In this document: piece by piece, positions 11,603-23,961 of the stretch
Numbering within the stretch: the stretch's first letter is position 1
Layout of the letters: each line of letters starts with the position of its first letter
Assembly: GCF_022201045.2 (NCBI RefSeq)
Contig: NC_068560.1
Coordinates: 34,497,001 to 34,561,000 of the forward strand
DNA from: Citrus sinensis
Taxonomy: Eukaryota; Streptophyta; Magnoliopsida; Sapindales; Rutaceae
Direction of reading: 5' to 3'
DNA length: 64,000 nt
Notes under the pieces: model-generated
The model's database searches: none
What the model was told of the DNA's origin: nothing
What the model saw: the letters and a program-made list of their open reading frames with translations, nothing else
Program-made: the position numbers and the translations under genes

Positions 11603-13976
11603 AGTATGAAATCTTTTTACCAACACAAAAACATCAAAACAAACTAAGGCAATTAAAATCATTTTAATCAAATCTAAGTCAATATCATAAAAATTTACAA
11701 GATAATTTATGAAATAGAGCTTCAAAGTTGAACACATCCATAAAAGTTACATGATATAAATCATCAACAAAGTTATTGTCGTCAATCTTCAAGTATTCAT
11801 ATTAGTTGTTATCTATATTTTTTATAAATGTTATAATATTTGTTATTTACATCATGTTGTTACAATCTAAATACAGTTACAAATTAAATATTAAATGTAT
11901 TTAATAAAATTTTTGGAAGAAATACAATAAAAACTAAAAATAGAAATGACAAAATAAGAAGGAGATGGAAATTTCAATGAATCACCGTTTCCTTTTGAAT
12001 AAGATGTTGAGTATTAAATTATCTTTGTTTCTTCGCGGAATAAGAGATAGAGAATAAAATAGTCTCCATATTCTCCCCCAAACACGAAAAATCCCTCCGG
12101 ACCCCATCTTGATAAGAATATCTACCATCCTTAATTGGAATTATCATTGAGATCTGAAAATCCTTTTAAACAATTACTTTCCCCTCAAATCGTGTTTATC
12201 ATTGGCCGCAAATGGTTAGATATCTTTGACATTCATTTTACATGATTTTCTAAAGAGAGAATTTTTCCCTTTTCCCCTCTGAGACATTGGAAATCTTTGA
12301 AATTTCATTTTCTATATGCAAATGATATCCATTGCATATAAAAAAATCTCATGCATCTTAGAAAGTTTCTTTCCAGAACAAACTCAGGCACCAAGCCAAC
12401 GGAGTCTACAGCTTTCTAGGTTCTTAATGTTTTATCAAAACATTTTTGCTTTACGAGAGAGAGAGAGAGCTGTTCTACTTGAATGACTGTAATTTTTAAC
12501 TCATTAGAATTCTTTCCTCTCCCACCCTGCTCAAAAATTGCTTTTTACTCATTGATGGATAGTTTAGTCCATTTCGAAATGGGACAATATCTTCATATCT
12601 TACACAAAGTTTTAGAACTATATGACATTTGTAAGACCAATGTTCTAGTAAGAATCTAAGTCACGCATCACATAAACGAAGCATGCGTTACACTGTTATA
12701 GATTTAAAAGACTTGTATTGTATATCCGCGCAAATTGTGAAAGAATTAAGACGACTTAATTATAACAATAAAAAGGAAAAAAAAAAAAAAGATTTGTAAC
12801 CGACAGCGAGAGAGATTGTACCCCTGAATGGTTTGAAAGGCAGCCCTACCCTTATGTGTGTCGCCCATGTTTGTTATTATTATTAATTATGTCATGGTGA
12901 TTTCAAAATCACCAAGTTCCGAGTGAAACACAGCAGTTGACTTCACCTTTTCATAAAGAAAAATCTCATTTCTCTTTTTCTTTTTTGTCCAAACGAATAC
13001 GATAAAAATATTCATATTCTTTGATAAGTTTGGTCCCAATGCATTGCACTGAGAAATCAAGGCAAATAGAATTCTCAAAATCAATTGTTTTATTTCTTTT
13101 TTTTTTTTCGGAATTCATGCGCTATCTACGGCGTGAAGAAGTTTTTCAACTTTTGACGCCAATAATGCATGTCACTAATAAAAAAAAAAAACTTTTTAAA
13201 ATAATTATTTGCAATAGTTTGATTTTACGAGAATGTTTACTAAATTCAGCATATTGACTGTGAGAATAGATAGAAAAGATTTGCCACTTACAAGGATGCG
13301 GTTGTTGAACCGAAGTGGGGCTTGGGTGGGTGACGCTCTATCTTTACTCTCATTGTGTGAAAACACTTTCATCATTTTTGTTACAACTTTTTTCAATTTC
13401 TTTCCCAATTAATCCCATATCTTATTGAAAATATGATTTTTGTAATTAAGGGCTATAAGGAAGTCGCCTACCCTTGTCCCTTGGTTTAAATATATTTTGG
13501 GTAATTTTTTTTTGCATCATTCGTTGGAACATTTACCTTTTTCCCCCACTTTTTTTGTGTGCGCTTCTATTTCAATCTTGAGGTGAGCATGAAAGGCAAG
13601 TCTTATCATTATGAAAGATACATCATATTTGAAGTTTTTAACAAGATCACATGATGAGGACAAAGTTGAAAGATTTATTTGTCTTTATGGTTATGTAAGG
13701 CCAAGTCATATTCAAATTTTCATTACCAAGACAAATCATCCATGATGTTGAAGTATTCAAGATTATCTTCCCAATTTTCAGTTAAGTTGCCGTGTTGTTT
13801 TTTGTCTTCTTCTATAAGCTGCCTTGGCCGTCCCATGTTCAAGTAATTTCTTTTTGGCAACTGGATATAGATAAATTTTATTTGGGGTTAATTTGTAGCT
13901 TGAGAGATCAATTGAAAATTATATTTTCTTTGTATAATTTCACTTGATAATTGGAAAAAGGGAAAATCACGGTCTA
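11603..13976. other. AT-rich intergenic DNA
   Basis: No supported gene. Short open frames are low-complexity or lack family resemblance. A short GA run lies near 12456-12469. Confidence 0.5.
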
Positions 13977-14187
13977 AATAATTTTTGCGACGCTTGTATG
14001 TTTCAGCCTTTTGATAGAAAAAGTCAACTACAGTAGCTAAGTCAAGATTAAAACAGTAGAATTGTTGAACGGAAATTCGGAAATAATTTTTGCGACGCTT
14101 GCTTGTTTAAGCCTTTGATAGAACAAGTCAACTACGGTAGCTAAGTCAAAGATTAAAACAGTAGAATTAATGAATGGAAATTCTGAA
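13977..14187. repeat. Imperfect tandem duplication, 2 x about 105 bp
   Basis: Unit 1 (13977-14081) and unit 2 (14082-14187) both start AATAATTTTTGCGACGCTTG. They share most of their length, including GTCAACTAC and TAGCTAAGTCAA, with scattered substitutions and 1-bp indels. A minus-strand open frame (14037-14228) runs through both units and encodes the repeat twice. Nothing suggests it is a gene. Confidence 0.9.
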
Positions 14188-16323
14188 ATAAATGTACAAG
14201 TCAACAGGAAATTAGAAAAGATTTCCACACTACATGAATAATTTCCTATTTATTTTTATCCTTAAAAAATGATTTTAACTAATACAATCAATTAATCAAA
14301 TGCTGTAAAAAAAAATCGCTTTAATCATCTAACAATTGTTTTTATACTAACGCAAATACACTCGTTGCCTTTTTAATCTCGTAATTACTTTAATCAAATT
14401 ACTAGATGGGTTGTTGCGATTATTGTTTTTGAACCTTGCGTATAATATTTTACAAGAAGTTATGTTCAATTATTCCAAAAGAGGTGTAACTGAGCTCAAT
14501 GGGAAAAGAACAATTGTTTTTTTTTTTTTTGTACTTTTTATGAGATTATTTTGTAATTAGAAAAGACATTGATATTGAAAGGTAAATGATGGTATGCAAT
14601 GAACTTGAACAAAAAAAGTAACTAAGAGCAACTAAAATGCTTAATTATCTTAAGCACGAGGCTCCTTTGGTGATCTTTATTATTAGGATTTTTTTTTTTA
14701 ATTTGGCTCTTAAATCTTTCTTTTTGTTTGCTTCTTACTTTCTCTCTTTACTTTTTCTTTAGTGAAGCCAAAAGGACATAGACGCAATGCACGCTCAAGA
14801 ATAAAATGGTCTCTCATAGTATTTTCAAATTTGAAAGTCCCATCTCCACGATCAATCAAAAAAGAGGATAAGATTTTATTTGGTTATTTTATCTTTAAAT
14901 TTGACAAGACCTAATGTAATATTATACTTTTTTTTGAATTAATAAAAATTGACTAAACCAACTTCCTTGTAGGTTACACCATTAAAGTAAATGACAGAAA
15001 TAATTAAAAATTTGGATCAAGCTTTTAAGTTAAAACATTGCCACTTGAGAAGAAAATTTCATAAAGTTTGAGGTACGAAATAATTAAAAGTCAATCGACA
15101 ATAGTTTTTATATTCCTATTTTAAAACAATAATATTAGAGATCGTGAATATTTGAATTTGAATATTACATATATTGATTTGTTTGATGTTGAATTTTATA
15201 ACTTGTGAAGTTATTATTCTATAATTTAATCGATAAATGTCCTCTAATAGATAAATATCACGTCAATTAAATTTCAAATATTAAGATCCTTAATGTTTAC
15301 TCTTTTTCTTTTAATTAGTTGAAAGTTTATTTGTATTTAGTTTTAGAGTAAATGTTCATGAAAATAGAATATGGGAAATTCATGTATCTAGTTGCTTACC
15401 ATCTTTATGCTTGTGTTACAAGAAATTATGTCATTGTTGTTCACATTTATTTTACAAAGAACTTGGAGAAGCCAAAAAAAGAATGGAATGTTACTTTAAA
15501 AAAAAAAAAACAAATTATTTGATGGAATTTAAAACTGAAAATTAAGATAAAAAAATGAATTAACAACTAGAATCTTATTATTCAAGTACTAAAGAAAATG
15601 CTTTCATTGGGTAGGGTTCCAATATCCATCTTTTAATAATGATCACAAATAAAGCAAGTATTAATGGAGCAATGTTTGTACATTCGTGCAATTTTTTTTT
15701 TTTAACTTTTCGAGACATTGAACCTGACCATCTTATGGCAATTTCAGTCACAAAAAAAACGCACGAGAAAAATTTCCTCCTCTTTTAGTTAACCTTTAAC
15801 TTGATAGATATTCATTAACAATCATTGATCATTTTCACTAGAATAGAGGTTTCATCTTTTAATTAATATTGTGCTTTGGTTGCATTAACTTTAATTTGCC
15901 GACAACAAGTATTTAGACATGTGGCAAATTTCAATTGTTATTTGCTTCCCACTTAATTTTTGAGTCCAATAAAATGAGCTCTTATATTATAATGAATCCA
16001 CAGGAACCACATCTCTTTTAGTCTTATTTGGTCTTCTTAAATCTATGCTAAGGTTATATGATTAGTTTACGAAAAGATTTCAGTTGAAGTATGTAATTTG
16101 AAGATGATTACACATATTCAAAATTTTAGATTCAATCCTCGACAATAAACAAATCAAAAGAAAAAAAATTAAATTTAAACTGTGTATAATTTGAACGTAT
16201 TTAGTGATAAGATTTTATTAACTTTAAGATCATCTAACAATATTAATATTGTAGGATACAGTACTAAGGGTACGATAGTCAAAGCATAGGTATAAGAAAA
16301 ATACTAACTGAAGATTTAAAATT
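14188..16323. other. AT-rich intergenic DNA
   Basis: Poly-A/T runs and no coding or RNA gene that I can recognise. Confidence 0.5.
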
Positions 16324-17000
16324 AGGGGTGTCAAAAAAGCCTGTCCGGACCGGACCCGACCAATCCAATCTGGGCAAAATCTGGACCCAAATTTGAAATT
16401 CTCGGGTCCGGGTTCAACACCAAAAATCCAAAACCCGGACCAGACCCGGTTTTTTAATAAATTAAAAAATATATATAAATATATTATTCATAATTATATA
16501 ATTATGAATTTATGATATGCGGGATGTTATTTAAATTTATTGTGTTGTTGAATTTAATTTATTATATATATATATATATATGAATTGAATGAGTTTAAGT
16601 TAGAAATTGGATGAATTTAGGTATTAGAAAGTAGATTGAAATAATTTTTATTTATCATTTGTGCAAAATTTGCATTGTTAGTATGTTATATATTTGTATT
16701 TGACTTTTTTTTTAAAGCATGAGATTGAATGAGTTTATTTGATTTTTTTAAAAAAATTTGCATTGTTAGAGAAATGAAAGAAAAAATTAAAGAAAAAAAA
16801 ATTAAAGCTATCACATGCGGGTTTAGAAGTCCGGATCAAAACCCGGACCCGGAAGGTACCGGACTCGAGCCCGGACCACATCCAAAAAAATCAAATTTTA
16901 ACTCGGGTCCAATCTTATATTTCACTCATCCGGTCCGGTTCCGGACAACACCAAAACCCAGACCGGACCGAATTTTGCCGAGCCTATTCAAAATCTGGTA
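16324..17000. mobile_element. MITE-like element with GC-rich, inverted ends
   Basis: The left end starts AGGGGTGTCAAAAAAGCC and runs into repeated CCGGACC/CCCGG words. The right end carries the same words in inverse orientation (CCGGTCCGG, GACCGGACCG) and ends with a diverged GCCGAGCCT. The middle (about 16455-16800) is very AT-rich with a TA run near 16561-16580. The two GC-rich arms could pair. No clear target-site duplication survives on the right. The open frame at 16729-17001 is just the right arm read through and is rejected as a gene. Confidence 0.55.
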
Positions 17001-20000
17001 ACTTGGGAAAAAATTAAATTAAATTAAATTAAAATAATACAATAAAAAAATATTGTGAGTCGTCTTTTTCTAGCAAGAATTGAGTGGGGACGCTGCAATA
17101 ATAAGACCAATGGGAACAAGGAACGAGCTGCTGCTTTCCGAACTTCGATAAACTCCATCTCTTTCAAAAGTCAGTCGACAAAATGTTTCCAAAGATGAAA
17201 ACTATAATAAATTTAAGCTTATTTATTTATTTTTGATGATGTTAAGGGATAACAGTTGACAAAGTAATATTAACATAGTGCACATTCGACTTAAAATAAG
17301 ATTACCACTAAATATGATTCTTTAAGTAGATATAAAAAGGGGGGAAAAATTAAACTAATGAATCTCTTTTAGAATTTGTGTATATATATTCTATTAATAA
17401 GAGTTTTTTGACAGTCAAAAAAGAGTGGCTACCAACAACTTTTTATTTGCGATTACTTAACAGAAATGTTTTTATCAGGTACGAGAATTATTGACCAAAT
17501 GCACACGTGAAATTATATTTTTTTCAATTTAATAATAATGAATGTAGAAAAAATGATAGTATAATTAAGATTTCTTCCATTTGAAAATGTTGAATTTGTT
17601 ACTAGGTGAGATCACGTCCTAGAATAAGCTACAATGTTAATTGAGAGATTCATTGATTTTTCAAATTAAAACAGAGGGAGAAATAGATTACCAATTTAAT
17701 GTTTTTCAAATAATCATAAACTTTCACGACGAGAGAGAGAGAGAGAGCATTGAAAATAAGCCAACTACTGTTGCTTTCGATCAGCTATAAATCATATTGC
17801 TTACAAATAAATAAATAAAATCCAAATCATCACGAAACTCGAGACTGTTCTCGTCACGGCATGATGCGCTTGGAATGGTTAGCAAAACAAAAAACCACGT
17901 GCGCAAATTTTTTGTGGATGAGAGGAGGAACCCATTTGAAATACTTTAAACAATATAATATGAACTCGCGGCATTATTACTACCTTAACGATCCTTTGAA
18001 GGAGTCCACTTGTTCTGAGATTTAATCCGGCGAGAAAAATATGGTTAATTAGCCCCTTTTTATAAAAAAATTCTGAGCAGTAAGCACGTTTTAACGGTAC
18101 AAATTCTTTTACTGAAAAATTTAAAAAAAAATTGAAAAAAATTAAATGATAGGTTTGTAACTGATAATGACAAACGTGTGTCAATTTGTATCTAGAGTGT
18201 GGCTAAGTTACATCATATGCAACTTACCAAAACCTTGGTAGTTATATTACATTATATGCAACTTACCATGATCATTTTAGTTATGTTGCAAGAGTTTTGA
18301 GATCATATTAGACCTGTTTGGCTTCGGTATCCAACTGTTGAGGTGTATTATTTGGTAACGACTGTTGAGGTGCGATAGACTAATTGTTTTTTCTTTTTTT
18401 TAGTTATTATGACTTTATTTCATAATTACTGTAACTTGAAAACCAAAACACCTACTACCAAACATACCCTTATTTTTATGTCAAGATTTGTGATGATTTC
18501 ATTTGAGCTACCATTGTTAATTCTTCAACAGAAAATTTTAATTTTGTTTATTCTTTTTCCTTTTACATTACTTGCTTTTTATGAAAATAAACGAATGAGA
18601 TTTGTCCAATCATCATAGATAGAACAATATGTATATATGTGTGTGTAATATGATTCAGGATTTTAGACTTTTTTAAAACCCGAGAAAGTTATTACATCGG
18701 ACTTCAAGAAAGTCCAGAATCTTATATTGAAAAATACTCATACACACACATATATCTAATACGAGATCCTTTATTTTATTAAAATAGGAGATAAATTAAA
18801 AGATAAGAAAAATATATATTCTAAGATAGTATATTGTATTTTATAATATATTAAAATATATATTTTTATTATTTTTTTTAAAATTATTTATTTTAATAAA
18901 ATATAAAGTTCCTCATTGGAATATTACCCCTGCATACACACTCAACCGATTTATGATAATGGTTGAAGAGTTCTCTATCTCTTTATACCTTTTGTCAATA
19001 TATACAAACGAGTTGTCGTTGTTAAAAGATTTGGAGTTATTTGCAACGTCTTACTGAAAACGATTTTTGGGGGTAAAAAAAAAGAGTAAAGTTTTTATTT
19101 ACAATTTTAATTATTTTCTCACTGAAAAAAAAAATACAATTCCTTCCTCTTAAGAAATCTAAAAAAGTGGTATGAGTGGACTTGCGTCCACGTTTTTAGG
19201 CCACTTAATGGGACCCAAAAATTCCAACCCAATCTTCTATTTCATCATCATCTTTCTTCTTTTACCTTCTCCTTGCCACGTGTGGTCAGAAGAGTTGACC
19301 CAAGTCCATGTACGGTTGACAGCAGATCTTCCATACACATATAGAATAACTTAATAACGTTTAGATCCCTAGTCTTCTTTCTTTTATCCGAAAATATATA
19401 CAGTTTGTCCATATCTATTAAATTCCCAAATTATGCATATAATATCTCATTTTCACAACTATGGTTGCATCTTTAATTTTCCCCCTTGAAATATCACATT
19501 ACGGTCTATCGCAATTACAATTAAAAATATATAGTGACTAGTCTTAATTTGTATAATAATGATAATAAATAAATAAAAAATTAGATATGATCAAAAGAGA
19601 AATATTATTCTAATAAATTGTAGTTTTATATTTATCATATTTACAAGTTACAATTACTGGATATCGAAATATTCTTTATAAAGTTAGTAAAGAAAAAGGA
19701 GAACTATCCAACCAAGACCAAAAGGAGGTTCTCTAAGATCATGTTACTTGAAAAAAAAAAAGAAAAAAAAAGTACTTTAGTAATTTAACTCGGGTTCGTT
19801 AGGGACTTATTTAATATAAATGAATAAGCTATACTTCTCTTATATGACAAAAAGGAACTCAGGGGCTATAATGTTATTACTCAATCTAGATCACATCAAG
19901 CTTAATGCAGACAATCTCCACCGATTCATGAAACCAAATTTTTTTTTTTAAAAAAAAAAAATCCCACAATTTGGTCAACTTTTAAGTGTTAGACCTAGCG

Positions 20001-21378
20001 TGCTTTTGTTCAAATTAAAGCACAATTATGCAATTGGGGTTATTCACGGTTTGGCCAAACTCAAAGTCGGTTTTGTTTATAATTATTAGGTCAAAACTCA
20101 AAACAATATATCAGTTTTTATTTCATAAAATAAAATAAAAATAATTTTTGGGCTGACAGAGTCGTTTATTATGGGCCTCATGAGTGAAGTGACGACCTAG
20201 TAAATGAAGCTAATCCTCTCGTGTGCTTTTGAATTTGAAATATAAAAAAAGTGTATGCTCTGGGGATGGAATAGTTCCCTGCTTTTGGTCATTAATTGTT
20301 GAGTTGCCGGTGCATGTCATCAAATAAAGGAGACGTGTTTTGACCATATTTTATTAATATGCTAAGTGTTAATTTAACTTGTTATCAATTACAAATAGAA
20401 TGATCTAAATAAATCTTACGTATTTCAAACGAAAAAAAAAACTATGAAATTGCCGATGCCGATAACTTATATTTGACTATTATAGGTAAAGTCAATATGA
20501 AAAGAAGCTAGTGGTTTCCTTCTTTCATATCTTAATTTTATTTGTCCTTTTTGGACTAAATCTAGAGAACTTTATCATTATTTGAACAAACAAGAAGCTT
20601 CCAATAGATGTGCACACATGAAAGGAATAAATCAATATACGATCCCACATAACACACAAAAATCGAGCTGTAGAATTTGGAATAATATGAGTTGCCAAGT
20701 TGAGCTTTCAAAGTAAAAAAGAGGTGTAAACAGCTTAGATTAATTTTTAACCTGAGTATCCGAAACTTTAGAATCATTTTTCGTACAGCTAATTGTACTT
20801 GATGGTTTTTTTTTATTCATTTATTTTGCAATTGGAAGTGCAGCTCCTTATACCCCAAATCTTCTTTTTAATTAAATATGGGCTACAAATAAATAGATTT
20901 GAAGCCCAATTACTCGAATTTTAGTACGTGTCGGTAGTAGAACTCAATTCAAACATGATCTCTCTCAATTCTCTTAAAAAAAAATACACCGACATTTTTC
21001 TTAAATTTTTGGTGTGAACATACCAAAAAAGGGGTTAAAAAATAAAAAAAATGTGCGAATTCACATAAAAAAAAAAAAGAAGAAACTTTTTTAAAAATAA
21101 ATAATAAATTAGTACGATACTGATAAGTATTGCTCTTAAAGGTGGTAAGTGTTGGTGAAATGGGATGTTAAGCTGAACAAAGAAGAACTGTTCAGCTGAC
21201 GGCTATTAATATTAATTCAACTTTGAATTTGCTAGCAGCGAAACATAAAGCCCTCCATCGAGCTGGAACGAGATATTTCATTATTAGGAGAACAATAAAT
21301 AAAGACCAAAGGACCAAACTAAATATCCCATATTTGATATGTTTGGTTGAGTTATCGAAGAAATAATTTTTACAATAC
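17001..21378. other. Intergenic DNA, including the ERF gene upstream region
   Basis: AT-rich with no supported gene. A minus-strand frame at 17879-18184 matches nothing I know. A GA run lies near 17732-17748. The final few hundred bases must contain the promoter and leader of the AP2/ERF gene, but no clear TATA position could be fixed. Confidence 0.45.
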
Positions 21379-23233
21379 ATGTGCATACTCAATAAGGTGG
21401 CGAACCAAAGGGGGTCAGTTGAGGGCAGCAGCTTTCCGACAGGAAGCGGCGGCGAGGCTCAGGATCAACAAGATGACCAGAGTTACGGGCAAGAGAATAT
21501 TATAGAATCACAATCGGGTCATTTTCAAAGAGCTACTAGTAATCAAATAACGGAGTCCCCATCAACAGCCGCTGCTTCTTTGATGGGTTACGGCCATGCC
21601 AGAGAGATGTCAGCTATGGTTTCGGCTCTTACAAGAGTTGTTTCCGGTCAAAGAGCTGCTACTGATGTGGGATATTCGGCTACTGGCTTCGGTCTTGCTT
21701 CGGCTTCGGCTTCAGTTTCTGCTTCTCCAGCTTCTGCTTCTGGCCTTTGGATTGGACATAAGAGAGGGCGAGAAGAAGCAGAAGCTGCTCAATTAGCTGG
21801 TTCTTTGCCAAGGCTTTATCGAGGGTTTGGTGATTTCAGAGACTCTTCTTCTTCTTCATCAGCTGGTGCAATAATAACTCGTAATTTTTTTTTTAAATCA
21901 AATTAACATCATTTATCTTCTTCATTTTTTAATTAAAAATTCACCATTAAATTCATTCTTCTGACTACAAATTTATTAAAGTATAATCAACAAACAACAA
22001 ATTTTCTCAAAAATTTTTAAAAATTCTGGATTGTCTCCATGCTTGTTATTCTTCGTCATCTAATTTTCTTGATGAACTATTCCTCAAAATATCTTTTTTT
22101 AAAATATCTTCTTTTTTTTTCTTGGCCCTTTCAAATACGACTAAAAATTAACATATGCTATCTAATATTGCATGTATTTCATTTAAGTCATCCTCCTCAT
22201 ATTTTCATTTTTCTTTTTCGTTAAAAACTTTGAGTTATTTGTAATATTTATAGGATAATTATGAATAGTGAATAATTAATTCTTTATTACTCTTTTTTTT
22301 TTTTAATTATTGTTGCTTGGCTTCAAAGCAATAATAATTTCATACAACTTCATCTAAAGAACTCTTCTCATCATGTTAAATGTAACAGAAGAGCCAACGA
22401 GCAGTATTGCAGCGCCGGCAACGACAGCCACGACAACAACGACGGCGACAATCCCAACAACCCCATCATCGGAAAGCAGCAGCAGCGGCGTATCATATGA
22501 AGAAACTAGCGGCGGCGAGCGGAGAAGAAGATATAGAGGAGTAAGGCAGAGGCCGTGGGGCAAATGGGCAGCTGAGATTCGAGATCCGCATAAAGCTGCG
22601 AGAGTTTGGCTTGGCACATTCGATACTGCTGAGGCAGCAGCAAGAGCTTATGATGAAGCCGCTTTGAGGTTCAGAGGCAACAGAGCCAAACTCAATTTCC
22701 CTGAAAATGTGAGGATTGTTCCGCCACTACAACCACAACCACAGCCACAACCGCAGCCTCAACAACATCAACAAGTGTTACAGAATATTCCCACTCGACA
22801 AACACCAAATTTTGCAACAGTAGCAACAAATTTTCATCAGCAGCAGCAGCAGCGGCAGCTACAAACAGCAACGATGCCCCCATTTTTTATGTCACAAGGG
22901 TACCAAGATTACTTTGATTATTCACAGTTGCTGCAGAATCAACCCACAAGCTTGCTTGAGCAAATGCTTCAACCTCAAACACAAACTCATCAGATTGCTT
23001 CAATGCAGCCACCGTTGTTATCATCTTCTCTATCATCTTATTCGTTTGGGCCTTCTTCTTCTTCTGCTTCTTCTGTCTCATCCTCCTCTGCTTCATTTCC
23101 CCTGCTTTTCGGTGACCAGCAGCCTGGATTTTTCCGTCCGCCGCAAAATCAATCTCAGTCTAGTGGTTCAGATTTTCCTGCTCCTCCGCCACCGTGGTCA
23201 CATTCTGGTCATTATCCTCCCTCTTCAGGTTGA
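21379..23233 (+). CDS. AP2/ERF transcription factor, ABR1/ERF110-like
   Basis: Two exons, 21379-21880 and 22389-23233, join in phase across a 508-bp GT-AG intron to 448 residues. The N-terminus [10 protein letters not shown] is like that of ERF group X proteins (ABR1, ERF110). Exon 1 also encodes the acidic/Gln and Ser-rich region and [11 protein letters not shown], a probable nuclear localisation patch. Exon 2 carries the single AP2 domain at about residues 216-273 ([19 protein letters not shown] to KLNFPENV). It has the ERF-type Ala and Asp that favour GCC-box binding. The C-terminal half is rich in Gln-Pro, Gln and Ser runs, as in activation regions. The protein is expected in the nucleus; relatives respond to ABA, wounding and ethylene. 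Assignment to group X rests on the N-terminus, the intron position and the conserved exon-1 blocks. The exact orthologue is not resolved. Confidence 0.92.
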
Positions 23234-23774
23234 TTATAAACTTAATTAATTAATTTGAATCCATATATTTTTGAGAAAAAAAAAGTAGGACAATTTTTTC
23301 TTTAATTTTTTTGTAGTTATTTTTTGTGTTTAATTTTTCACTGTTGCATGAAGTTTTTGGGTTCTACGATTGTCGTTTGTTATTATTAATATTAATTTTG
23401 TAGAGATAAAAATGAAAAATGAAAAATGCAAGAATTTTGGATATAAAGTTTGATGAAAGGAGGAAATTACGAAGAGAGATTTAGGAATTTTAGGCATGCT
23501 TATTGCTTAGTTCTTAAGATTTGATGTTTACATATTCTCGATTCTTGTGTATGTCATCAAACGAAAGTTATAGAAACCGAACCAAACCAACTTTTTTCAA
23601 TCTGTCTGCCATTTGCTTTACAGCCAAAGATTCACTAATTAAATAATTAATGCACGTACTTTGTTTTGTTTAATTAATTATACTCTGATTATGATTATCT
23701 TCTACCCATGTGAGTTTTTTTTTTTAATATTCTCTTAATTGTCATTATATTAAGTGTTGTTAAATTATATTAAT
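23234..23774. other. ERF gene 3' flank
   Basis: AT-rich sequence after the stop codon, probably including the 3' UTR. No other gene seen. Confidence 0.45.
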
Positions 23775-23961
23775 TTTTTTTATCTCTTTCGAAACGTGGG
23801 TGAAGTAAATATTAGAGAAAATTAAAAATTGATCAGTACTGTAGAAAATTTAATATAAAATTAAAATCAATAATTATCTACTTATAAATATATCTGTATT
23901 AGTGATCTCATATAATATGAGTTGTAATTTAAGTAATTGTCTCATGTAATTAAAAAAAAAT
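23775..23961 (+). mobile_element. 5'-truncated SINE
   Basis: GTGGGTGAAGTAAATATTAG, TCATATAATATGAGTTGTAA and CTCATGTAATTAAAAAAAAA occur in the same order as in the 3' halves of the SINEs at 29041-29365 and 62431-62699. The tRNA-like head is missing. The element ends in an A-run, and TTATATTAAT-like words on both sides may be its target duplication. Confidence 0.55.

Noticed and set aside
16729-17001. Frame with repeated Pro/Asp/Gly words (for example DQNPDPEGTG)
   Set aside because: It is the CCGGACCC-type repeat arm of a MITE-like element translated; no gene context.
17879-18184. 101-codon minus-strand frame
   Set aside because: No recognisable domain and no splice-linked exons; AT-driven composition.
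22354-22617. Minus-strand frames opposite the AP2/ERF exon, also 22692-22883 and 22887-23096
   Set aside because: They are antisense shadows of the Ser/Gln/Thr repeat codons of the real exon.
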